A stretch of 27,505 bases of DNA, taken from a virus. The stretch covers positions 1 through 27,505 of the IMG/VR virus record IMGVR_UViG_3300032213_002847. One strand, 5' to 3'. This document shows, in pieces, positions 8,901-15,377 of this stretch. Numbering within the stretch: position 1 is the stretch's first letter; each line of letters starts with the position of its first letter. Made by a program: the position numbers and the translations under genes. The notes under the pieces were generated by a model. The model was not told the origin of the DNA. It saw nothing but the letters and a program-made list of their open reading frames with translations, and did not search any database.

Positions 8901-10123
8901 CTGACATACCTGCTAACGATGTTGGGGGGTTAAGTATTATAGGTAGCTCAACTGGAGTATACCAGGGTGTTACAAATGCTGGTGGTTTATTACATCTTAC
9001 TAGTAACGATGGGCAAAGCTCTAGAATTACAAGTGATGCTTACGGAATCAACTCAGTTGTAGCATATGTAGGAAGAAAAGCAAGAGGAACAGCAGCAAGT
9101 CCTCTACCAGTACAATCAGGTGATACTCTAACAAGAATAAGTACAGTAGGATGGACGGGACCTGAATATGGATTTTTAATGTCTGCTAGTTCAACAATAG
9201 CATCAACAGCTATAGAAACGGTAGCACTTGAAAATTTTACAACATCTAGCTTTGGTACTGGACATACTTTTTACAATGCCCCTTTAGGTGGTACTATAAG
9301 AACTTTATCAGCTCAAATAGATACAACCGGTATAACAATACCAACAAGCAGTAGATTTTTTGGTACTGCAAGTTGGGCTGAAAATGCTTTAACTGCATCA
9401 TATGTTACAACAGCTCAAACAGCAAGTTATGTTTTAAATGCAATTAGTGCTTCATATGCTACAACAGCTTCTTATACATTAAGTAGCTCATTTGCCTCAA
9501 CAGCATCATATGTCAACCCACTTATTCAAAATGTAGTAATAACTGGATCTTTAAAAGTATCCGGATCACTAACTGAAATAGGAAATACAGTATTATCAGG
9601 TTCACTAACGCTAAGCTCAGGATCAGCATTAAACATAAATGACGGCTTCTATGTAAACGGTAATAAGCAATTTAATTACGGACAATTTAGCAGCACAACA
9701 ACCCAATCAGGATCAGCAGACACGGCATACTCAATGACGTTTAATACAACTGATTTCTCACAAGGAATAAGCTTAGTAAGTGGTAGTAGATTAACTGTAA
9801 CTAACACTGGGTTGTATAATGTTCAATTTTCCTCTCAGCTACACACCACGGCTAATCAAGCAGTTGATTTTTCAATTTGGTTTGCTATGACAGGTTCTAA
9901 TATTGCTAATTCAAACACTGATTTTACCATTGAAAAAATAGCTGGTGGCGGGTTTGTGGTAGCAGCTTTAAACTTTTTAACCCAAATAACAAGTGGTAGT
10001 TATGTAGAGCTAAAATATTCAAAAACAACAGCTCAAGGTCAATTACAAGCAAAAGGAACACAATCTACACCAACCAGACCAGCAACCCCATCAGCAATAG
10101 TAACAATAACACAGATAGCATAA
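5915..10123 (+). CDS. Large tail-fibre-like adhesin with collagen-like and C1q-like parts
   Basis: This 1402-aa protein looks like a trimeric fibre. Residues 50-130 are 27 uninterrupted Gly-X-Y triplets (GPSGSQ units, then GPQGPSGSQ units), as in collagen-like phage fibres. Next comes a long Ser/Thr/Ala-rich shaft with many TASYA/SASYA motifs and repeated TGS-I-SG-hairpin segments (about 780-930). The element FDLGSLTNPWRSIYVQSG, near residue 930, is common in phage fibres. The last ~150 residues (from NINDGFYVNGNKQFNYGQF) end in a jelly-roll-like domain resembling C1q/TNF heads, with GLYNVQFSSQLHTT as a typical strand pair; this is the likely receptor-binding tip. There is no signal peptide. 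It overlaps the preceding stop by one base, and the next fibre-like gene starts one base after its own stop. Confidence 0.8.
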   Translation: MANNININQNNNSVSLQDNNKNIIITDNNTGTSVNITQPTTDIITVSTLGPQGLQGLQGPSGSQGPSGSQGPSGSQGPSGSQGPSGSQGPQGPSGSQGPQGPSGSQGPQGPSGSQGPQGPSGSQGPAGEIPDTGSFVLTSSFNAFTASYYTDSASFETQILTNSSSISLLSGSFETTSGSFSTRITDLENFSSSLDATFATEAELNAATASLSASIAYLSSSFETFSGSYNTGSFTGSFIGDLTGTSSYAISASYAISASYEINYETSSSYAETASIAYTASYVENAQTSSYYDETDPVFVSKSGSFATTGSNTFNGNQTISGTLHQSGTFYPDQIDWFSSSIGYDTGSYILTTTANGLTTYANYQDIATIINSGVVLTSSFNNYTGSNTSQFAGTASYVEFAQTASNILGGKSTHIPYFITDTTLATSSLYQSGSTTVVINQDNATEANPEALYVWQPSTSSFNVISGKGNLNNYLQLNIQNTNNGDSGSSDVVATANNGDEDSNYIDMGINGENYAQNFIGNANDAYLYSTGNRLHIGNVSNFPIQIFAGGSDVDIHNKLELNPNNQHLMSGSLDVSGSIVAFSFTGSLQGNATTSTTAGTASYSTTLGASLSQPANNQVRLLNSVGGTLSTVTVNNVTSASHADNASTANYATTAGNGGVTQLIAGSGITLIPAGGTGAVTVISTGGGGVTIISGSLVTGSFVNTTSYTFNHNLSTRTPIITVFDSNYNQIIPENIQLVDTASAIITFPTLESGFAIGSTGGTTGTALSSSYALLAEYANTASFYQETDPVYIAQKPTLATTGSNIFKGNQTVTGSLLITGSLTVSGSNTFTNIGPALFTGSVNITGSTTQTGDNTLIGNTILSGSIGISGSSTIQGTTTMSGSLNISGSTTQTGNNTLIGTTTLTGSIQVAGNIIPQISSSFDLGSLTNPWRSIYVQSGSISIQSDIPGGIPATISNANGNVTFAGAGFQLKSGSFVPFEISSSARTIIRVPDIPANDVGGLSIIGSSTGVYQGVTNAGGLLHLTSNDGQSSRITSDAYGINSVVAYVGRKARGTAASPLPVQSGDTLTRISTVGWTGPEYGFLMSASSTIASTAIETVALENFTTSSFGTGHTFYNAPLGGTIRTLSAQIDTTGITIPTSSRFFGTASWAENALTASYVTTAQTASYVLNAISASYATTASYTLSSSFASTASYVNPLIQNVVITGSLKVSGSLTEIGNTVLSGSLTLSSGSALNINDGFYVNGNKQFNYGQFSSTTTQSGSADTAYSMTFNTTDFSQGISLVSGSRLTVTNTGLYNVQFSSQLHTTANQAVDFSIWFAMTGSNIANSNTDFTIEKIAGGGFVVAALNFLTQITSGSYVELKYSKTTAQGQLQAKGTQSTPTRPATPSAIVTITQIA
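6062..6304 (+). repeat. Collagen-like Gly-X-Y tandem repeat in fibre gene
   Basis: The DNA holds five nearly identical 18-base units (encoding GPSGSQ) followed by four 27-base units (encoding GPQGPSGSQ), flanked by less regular triplets. Near-identity at third codon positions indicates recent expansion by slippage or recombination, so copy number probably varies between relatives. Confidence 0.9.
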
Positions 10124-10124
10124 A

Positions 10125-10766
10125 ATGAGAATATTTCAACCTACAATAACAGGATCATTTACAACATCAGGATCGGTATTTCTGAAAGGATTAACATCCA
10201 CCGCACAATCAAACGTTGTTTTAATTGATACTAGTTCTGGACAATTATATTTTACGGCATCTGCTGCAATTGGTGGAACTAATATTGATTCTGGATCACT
10301 AGTTACAACTGCATCATTCAATGCATATACAGGATCTAATACCTCACAATTTGCAGGCACTGCATCATATGCATCTGTAGCTAGCACAACCATAACAGCA
10401 CAAACCGCATCATATGCTACTAATTTTGTAATAGGTAGTACACTAGCATTAAATGGAACATTAACTGATTCATCTACCATTAATTCAACAATAGTAGGAG
10501 CAAATAATATATTTCAACAATCAACTGGATCATATACTTCTGCTCATGGGAAATATACATTGTATAAAGGAGCTAATTCAAGAGCAGGTGAATTTATAAC
10601 TTCATGGAATGCAGGAAATACATCATATTACGACAATTCAACAGTAGATATAGGTAACACAACAGACATAACATTTCAATCTTTAATTGTAACCGGACAA
10701 ATCCAAATAAATGCAGTAGCTGCTTCATCTGGTTGGACTGTAAAAATGTTAGTTACATATTTATAA
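10125..10766 (+). CDS. Fibre-like protein with TASYA repeats
   Basis: This 213-aa protein shares building blocks with its neighbours. The segment around residues 22-45 (TSTAQSNVVLIDTSSGQLYF) resembles TDTPQTNVVTIDTSTGQFYY in the SHAEG protein at 22650. The segment FNAYTGSNTSQFAGTASY (about 65-82) is almost the same as one in the preceding large fibre. The C-terminal half (from IVGANNIFQQSTGSYTSAHG) is a compact beta-rich domain with no recognised relative, perhaps a receptor-binding head. The ATG follows the fibre stop after one base, so the gene is in the same unit. An alternative fibre tip or a second short fibre are both possible. Confidence 0.7.
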   Translation: MRIFQPTITGSFTTSGSVFLKGLTSTAQSNVVLIDTSSGQLYFTASAAIGGTNIDSGSLVTTASFNAYTGSNTSQFAGTASYASVASTTITAQTASYATNFVIGSTLALNGTLTDSSTINSTIVGANNIFQQSTGSYTSAHGKYTLYKGANSRAGEFITSWNAGNTSYYDNSTVDIGNTTDITFQSLIVTGQIQINAVAASSGWTVKMLVTYL

Positions 10767-10772
10767 TAAATA
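10758..10772 (+). promoter_or_regulatory. Candidate late promoter overlapping a stop codon
   Basis: TATTTATAATAAATA matches the motif. The stop codon of the preceding gene (10764-10766) lies inside it, and the next ATG (10804) is 46 bases from its start, one of the longer spacings. Confidence 0.5.
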
Positions 10773-10803
10773 CCGTTAGTTGGATAGAGAAAACTAATAA
10801 AAC

Positions 10804-12252
10804 ATGGCAAACGAATTTATAGCTCGCAATGGTCTTATTGCACAAAATAACTCAATAGTAACAGGTTCATTAACTGTAACTAATGGAATAACAGGAAGTT
10901 TAAGTGGAAGTGCAACAAATGCTGTAAGTGCTTCTTTTGCATTAACTGCTTCATATGTTCAAACAGCACAAACTGCATCTTATGTTTTAAATGCTGTATC
11001 AAGTTCATACGCTTTAAGTGCTTCATATGCCCCATCATCAATACCTTCAGGTCCGTGGGGTATATCAAATTCAAGTGGAGTTTATACTTACTATGCTACA
11101 TTATCAGCTTCAATAGCTGCCGCTACATCAGGTCAAGTAATAGAAATGTTTGCTGATGTAACAGCTACATCAGTTGCACCATTAAAACCAAACGTAACCA
11201 TACAAGGTAACGGCCACACTTACACCTACTCTGGAAATACAGGAGATGTATTTGTAACACCACCAGGAGCAGGAACGTATACATACTATTTTAATAACAT
11301 AAATATAAACAGAGCTAATACGGCAACTTCAACCGGTACAATTTTTTCAGGTGATGGTACTGGATTTACTACTGCATTAAATTTTAAATGCACTGCTACA
11401 AGAGTTACATATACAACAACAACGGGAACAGCACCAATTGTTAAATCAACTGGATCTTTTGGTATTTATGGTTGGTCATTTGATGATATTGATGTTATAG
11501 GAAATACATCAGGCTACTTGTTTGACACCACTTTTGCAGTTAATAATATTAAAAATAGCCGATTAGAAAATACTGGAACTGGTGGATGTATAACAACCCC
11601 TAACATTACAGGTGGGTGTTTTTATGAAAATAACTATATAAAAACTGTTTCTGGAACAGGAATATTTTGCAATTATGCTTCAGATGTTATAAGAAATTGC
11701 ACAGGTATATCTTCAACAGGAATAGCATTTGGAGGACAATCAGGAGCATCAGCATATGATTCTTTTGCTTTTTCAAATACATCAAGAGCATTTAGTGGTT
11801 TAGTTTGTTATAATTGTACAGGACAAACAACCACAGGAAATGCTTTCTATCAAACAACAGGTTATAATTGTACAGGTAGATCTACTACTGGATTTACGGT
11901 AAGACCATTTTCGGCTATGTCTAATTTTTACAATAGTTCATTTTATTCATCTGGAAATATTACTGTTTATGATGTAGACTATGGTGCATCTTTTTATAAC
12001 TGCTCTATAATTACAGACTATAATAATGCCGCTGGTCATGCCATATCAATTGGCCCATCATCAGGTAATCCTGCATTTGTAAATAATTATATTCAAGTAG
12101 CTAATACTTCGTCAAACTGTATTAGAGGCACAAACCCATTTACTGGTGTAGTAACAAATACAGTATTTAAAGGAGCAACAACTCCAATAAATGCAAATGT
12201 TACTTTATCTGCAGTTACTATTAATACAACTTATAATAATATCACAATATAA
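10804..12252 (+). CDS. Fibre/tailspike-like protein with probable right-handed beta-helix
   Basis: This 482-aa protein has a short N-terminal shaft (about 1-80) with the motif run ALTASYVQTAQTASYVLNA, nearly identical to a stretch of the large fibre. After it, GQVIEMFADVTATSVAPLKP followed by NVTIQGNGHTYTY is the typical entry of a pectate-lyase-like right-handed beta-helix. The body repeats short strand-turn units rich in Asn, Gly and aromatic residues (NNININRAN, YNCTGQTTTGNAFYQTTGYN, FYNSSFYSSGN, FYNCSIITD), as in phage tailspikes. No catalytic residues can be assigned by eye, so glycan binding is as likely as glycan cleavage. The gene overlaps the next one by one base. Confidence 0.75.
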   Translation: MANEFIARNGLIAQNNSIVTGSLTVTNGITGSLSGSATNAVSASFALTASYVQTAQTASYVLNAVSSSYALSASYAPSSIPSGPWGISNSSGVYTYYATLSASIAAATSGQVIEMFADVTATSVAPLKPNVTIQGNGHTYTYSGNTGDVFVTPPGAGTYTYYFNNININRANTATSTGTIFSGDGTGFTTALNFKCTATRVTYTTTTGTAPIVKSTGSFGIYGWSFDDIDVIGNTSGYLFDTTFAVNNIKNSRLENTGTGGCITTPNITGGCFYENNYIKTVSGTGIFCNYASDVIRNCTGISSTGIAFGGQSGASAYDSFAFSNTSRAFSGLVCYNCTGQTTTGNAFYQTTGYNCTGRSTTGFTVRPFSAMSNFYNSSFYSSGNITVYDVDYGASFYNCSIITDYNNAAGHAISIGPSSGNPAFVNNYIQVANTSSNCIRGTNPFTGVVTNTVFKGATTPINANVTLSAVTINTTYNNITI

Positions 12253-12575
12253 TGGATACTTATAAAATAGACATATTAAAACTTTCTGATACTTTAGTAT
12301 CTCAAAATTTAAAAACACAAGAGCAGAAATATTTTACAATCTCTGAATTAAACGGGGAACTATTAAAATCATATAATAATTTTAATTTATTAGTTAACAG
12401 TAAAATAACTATTAAATACAACCAAGTATTTGTAGGTGAGGAAGTTGTAAAAAGATTTGTAGGTATAGATTTAGAAGGGATTAATGTAGGTGATTTTCAA
12501 GAAGTACTTTATGATGATTTAACCAATCAAGAAAAAACAATATTTGATAATTTTTACAATTCATTCTCCAGTTAA
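12252..12575 (+). CDS. Small hypothetical protein coupled to beta-helix gene
   Basis: This 107-aa, mildly acidic protein has no family I recognise. It looks folded, with an N-terminal DTYKIDILKLSDTLVSQNL segment, a central hydrophobic part (NFNLLVNSKITIKYNQVFVG) and a C-terminal helix-like end (DLTNQEKTIFDNFYNSF). Its ATG shares one base with the stop of the beta-helix protein (TAATGG), which implies coupled translation. Small genes directly behind a fibre gene are often fibre assembly chaperones or tip adhesins; that is only a positional guess. Confidence 0.6.
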   Translation: MDTYKIDILKLSDTLVSQNLKTQEQKYFTISELNGELLKSYNNFNLLVNSKITIKYNQVFVGEEVVKRFVGIDLEGINVGDFQEVLYDDLTNQEKTIFDNFYNSFSS

Positions 12576-12591
12576 TATTTATAACAAAATA
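12576..12591 (+). promoter_or_regulatory. Candidate late promoter for neck genes
   Basis: TATTTATAACAAAATA is an exact match to the motif consensus and starts right after the preceding stop codon, 23 bases before the ATG at 12599. Confidence 0.6.
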
Positions 12592-12598
12592 TTTAACC

Positions 12599-13747
12599 AT
12601 GAATGTTAAAATATGGCCTGGTTCAAGTAGCTTCTTTCCAGGCGGCACCCCTTTTGGATTTTACGATAACGATTATCAGTTTCAACAAGATGCTGATAAA
12701 TTTGCTAAATTTGCTTCACAACGTTTAGGATATCCTTTAGTTGAAGTTGAACTTCAAGATATAAATTTCTATACTGCTTTAGAAGATGCAATAACAACTT
12801 ATGGAAACGAAATATACTCGTACCAAGTAGCAGATAATTTATTATCTTTTCAAGGAAACCCATTAACAATCCCTGCAGCAAATAATAAACTTGTACAAGA
12901 AAATTTATCCAATGTTATTTTATTGTCCCACCAATATGGAACCGAAGCTGGAGTTGGAGGTAAAGTAACATATTATTCTGGTTCACTTGATTTACTAGCA
13001 AATCAACAAGAATATGATCTAAACGAATGGGCAATTTCCCAAAGTATTTCAGGTGGGATTGAAATTAAACGAGTATATTATGACTCACCCCCAGCAATTA
13101 CACGTTATTTTGACCCATATGCAGGTACGGGTACAGGTATGATGCAAATGTTAGATAGTTTTGGGTGGGGTTCATATTCACCCGCTATTAACTTTATGTT
13201 AATGCCTATAAATTACGATTTACAAAAAATTCAAGCAATTGAACTTAACGATCAAATTAGAAAGTCACAATATACTTTTGAACTTGTAAACAATCGTATA
13301 AAAATATTTCCTATCCCACGTACAAGTGGGTATTTAAAACTGTGGTTCCAATATGTTAAATTAGATGACACAAGAGGTGCATATGCTGATATAAGCGGTA
13401 GTGTAATAACAAATGTTGCTGATGTTCCATATGCAAATCCAACATATTCTAATATAAATTCAATAGGACGTTCTTGGGTATTTGAATATGCTTTAGCAAT
13501 TGCTAAAGAAATGCTAGGATATATTAGAGGAAAATACCAATCCGTACCTATTCCTGGATCTGAAATTACTCTAAACCAGTCAGATTTAATTTCTGCTGCA
13601 ACTGCTGAAAAAACAGCATTAATTGAGCGTTTAAGAGCATATTTGGATACAACTTCACGTAAATCTTTACTTGAAAAGAAAGCAGCAGAGGCAGATGCTC
13701 AAAATAAAACTTTAAGTCAAGCACCAATGACAATTTATATAGGATAA
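12599..13747 (+). CDS. 13: Neck protein (T4 gp13-like)
   Basis: This 382-aa protein is assigned as the gp13-type neck protein, which together with gp14 completes the head and joins it to the tail. Support comes from order (it directly precedes a gp14-like gene, as in T4) and from its architecture: an N-terminal region with GYPLVEVELQDINFYTALED, characteristic of head-tail connectors, a middle domain with NDQIRKSQYTFELVNNRIKI followed by FPIP and LKLWFQYVKLDD, and a helical C-terminal part with EYALAIAKEMLGYIRGKYQ. T4 gp13 has 309 aa, so this one is longer. The exact identity is less sure than a general connector role. Confidence 0.7.
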   Translation: MNVKIWPGSSSFFPGGTPFGFYDNDYQFQQDADKFAKFASQRLGYPLVEVELQDINFYTALEDAITTYGNEIYSYQVADNLLSFQGNPLTIPAANNKLVQENLSNVILLSHQYGTEAGVGGKVTYYSGSLDLLANQQEYDLNEWAISQSISGGIEIKRVYYDSPPAITRYFDPYAGTGTGMMQMLDSFGWGSYSPAINFMLMPINYDLQKIQAIELNDQIRKSQYTFELVNNRIKIFPIPRTSGYLKLWFQYVKLDDTRGAYADISGSVITNVADVPYANPTYSNINSIGRSWVFEYALAIAKEMLGYIRGKYQSVPIPGSEITLNQSDLISAATAEKTALIERLRAYLDTTSRKSLLEKKAAEADAQNKTLSQAPMTIYIG

Positions 13748-13748
13748 C

Positions 13749-14258
13749 ATGGCATTATTTGGATCAGCTCGTGACATTTCATTGTTTAGACATCTCAATA
13801 GAGAGTTGTTATGGGATGTTATTACACAACAATGTGTATTTTATCAACTTAAAGCAGCTGAAACAAAGGTAAACATATATGGTGAAGCATCTGGTGCTAA
13901 ATATTATGCTGAACCTGTTTTATTAAATGTATTGATTGATAGAGGAGATGCCTCCCAACCAGTTGATGATTTTGGTGTATCTTATGATCGTCCTATGACA
14001 TTTAAATTTTTACGTGATGATCTAGTTGATGCTAACGTATTACCTGAATCTGGAGATATAATAATGTGGTATGAATCGTATTGGGAAATAAATAATGTAA
14101 ACAATAACCAACTTGTAGTTGGAAAAGACCCATTATACCCATACAATGAAAACCCTTTAAACCCAGGTTTAGAAAATTTTGGTGCAGATTGGTCTATTAT
14201 TTGCACAGCAAATTACATTCCTGCAGATAAAGCTCAAATTTCAAGAGAAAGACTATAA
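13749..14258 (+). CDS. 14: Neck protein (T4 gp14-like)
   Basis: This 169-aa protein resembles T4 gp14. The segment PESGDIIMWYESYWEINNV (about 98-116), followed by KDPLYPYNENP, parallels the gp14 pattern of [20 protein letters not shown] followed by DPFYQLGQN. The N-terminal part (ITQQCVFYQLKAAETKVNIYG) fits the region where gp14 carries its strand-rich core. It is shorter than T4 gp14 (256 aa), lacking the extended C-terminal tail. One base separates it from the gp13-like gene, and its stop shares a base with the next start, so all three are co-translated. Its role would be sealing the head for tail joining. Confidence 0.72.
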   Translation: MALFGSARDISLFRHLNRELLWDVITQQCVFYQLKAAETKVNIYGEASGAKYYAEPVLLNVLIDRGDASQPVDDFGVSYDRPMTFKFLRDDLVDANVLPESGDIIMWYESYWEINNVNNNQLVVGKDPLYPYNENPLNPGLENFGADWSIICTANYIPADKAQISRERL

Positions 14259-14968
14259 TGGCAGAACAACTTAATATAACTAAAAAATATTTAAATCAAT
14301 TTAAAAATAGAAATATTATTAACGGTGCAACTACAACTACAATAACCAATATAAATATTCCACCTGATATGATGGAAATGGTTGAAAACGCCGCTAATTT
14401 ATTATATAACTTAACATCATCCGTTTCATATATATCTCAATCTTTAACAACTCAAAGTATTCAAATAGAGGATTTATCTTCAACAGCAAATGCTTTAAAT
14501 TCATCTAAAATATTTGTTAACAAAGAAATACCCTCGGGTTCAATAGATGGTATAAATACTAGATATACTTTAGAACATGAACCAACTTTAGGTAGCGATC
14601 ATTTATACTTAAATGGTTTATTAATTGAAGATGGAGTATCCACTGATTATTCAATTTCAGGATCAACTATAATATTTTCAGAACCTTTACTTTCTGGAAT
14701 GAAATTACACTGTACATATTATTATGCTGACTCAACCCCAGTAAAAGTACTAGTAGATAAAGAAATACCTTTTGGTTCAATAGATGGTATAAATTATGTA
14801 TATGTGTTAAAAAACACACCTGTAGAGGGAAGTGAACATGTATATTTAAATGGTCTTTTACAAGAAAGTGGTGGAAATGATTATACTATTTTTGAAAATA
14901 CTATAACGTTTATTACTCCTCCTGAAACAGGCTTAAAAATTCGTGTAAGCTATTATCATTTAATGTAG
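14258..14968 (+). CDS. Structural protein with two LNGLL-type modules
   Basis: This 236-aa protein has a helical N-terminal part (1-85, with PPDMMEMVENAANLLYNL) and two tandem copies of a ~70-residue beta-rich module: 87-157 (EIPSGSIDGINTRYTLEHEP then LYLNGLLIEDG) and 166-234 (EIPFGSIDGINYVYVLKNTP then VYLNGLLQESG). The same module ends the coiled-coil fibre at 15378. Such modules occur widely in phage neck, fibre and baseplate proteins. Coupling to the gp14-like gene by a one-base overlap suggests a neck or whisker-associated part, but T4 has no clear counterpart at this place. Confidence 0.7.
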   Translation: MAEQLNITKKYLNQFKNRNIINGATTTTITNINIPPDMMEMVENAANLLYNLTSSVSYISQSLTTQSIQIEDLSSTANALNSSKIFVNKEIPSGSIDGINTRYTLEHEPTLGSDHLYLNGLLIEDGVSTDYSISGSTIIFSEPLLSGMKLHCTYYYADSTPVKVLVDKEIPFGSIDGINYVYVLKNTPVEGSEHVYLNGLLQESGGNDYTIFENTITFITPPETGLKIRVSYYHLM

Positions 14969-15025
14969 AAAAAAAATACTTTAAATCTACTTAAAAACTA
15001 CTCTACATTTTTAAAAAATACCCCA

Positions 15026-15041
15026 TACGTATAACAAAACA
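15026..15041 (+). promoter_or_regulatory. Candidate late promoter variant (TACGTATAAC)
   Basis: TACGTATAACAAAACA differs from the consensus mainly at positions 3-4. It begins 27 bases before the ATG at 15053, in an otherwise featureless 84-base gap. Confidence 0.45.
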
Positions 15042-15052
15042 CTACTATTTAG

Positions 15053-15283
15053 ATGAATCCAGAAGTATATTCAACCTCAGATTTATATTTAACAGCATAC
15101 CTTAAGATCAAGGGACATAAATTTAAAGTAGAAAAATCTGCAAAGAAATCTACATTTATTTTTCCATCTAGTCCCGAACTATTATCCGATGCAGATGCAT
15201 ATTTAACGGAAATGGGGTCATGTGAGCCTTTAGCTTACACAAACGCCATTAAAAACTTGAAAAACCTTTTATTTAACCGTTAA
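15053..15283 (+). CDS. DUF5659-like small protein
   Basis: This 76-aa basic protein has the look of the DUF5659 family: an N-terminal YSTSDLYLTAYLKIKGHKF, a central hydrophobic strand (STFIFPS) and a C-terminal YTNAIKNLKNLLFNR. Members occur in phages and bacteria and have no established function; a small nucleic-acid-binding or regulatory protein is possible. The family name is from memory of the motif. It is a single-gene unit in front of the coiled-coil fibre. Confidence 0.65.
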   Translation: MNPEVYSTSDLYLTAYLKIKGHKFKVEKSAKKSTFIFPSSPELLSDADAYLTEMGSCEPLAYTNAIKNLKNLLFNR

Positions 15284-15377
15284 TATTCTATTTCTAGAGT
15301 AGACATTACAATAAGGGGACATTCTGTTTTTTCCTATTTAATTTATTTATTTAATTTTTTAATTTAATTTAAAAACT

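Noticed and set aside
5915-12252. Diversity-generating retroelement target in the fibre genes
   Set aside because: No reverse transcriptase, template repeat or adenine-biased variable copy is visible; repeats here are structural and in tandem.
14963-15014. Possible terminator after the LNGLL-module protein (ATGTAGA / TCTACAT then TTTTT)
   Set aside because: The 7-bp AT-rich stem encloses a loop of over 30 bases and competes with an inner GTAGA/TCTAC pairing; too weak to annotate.
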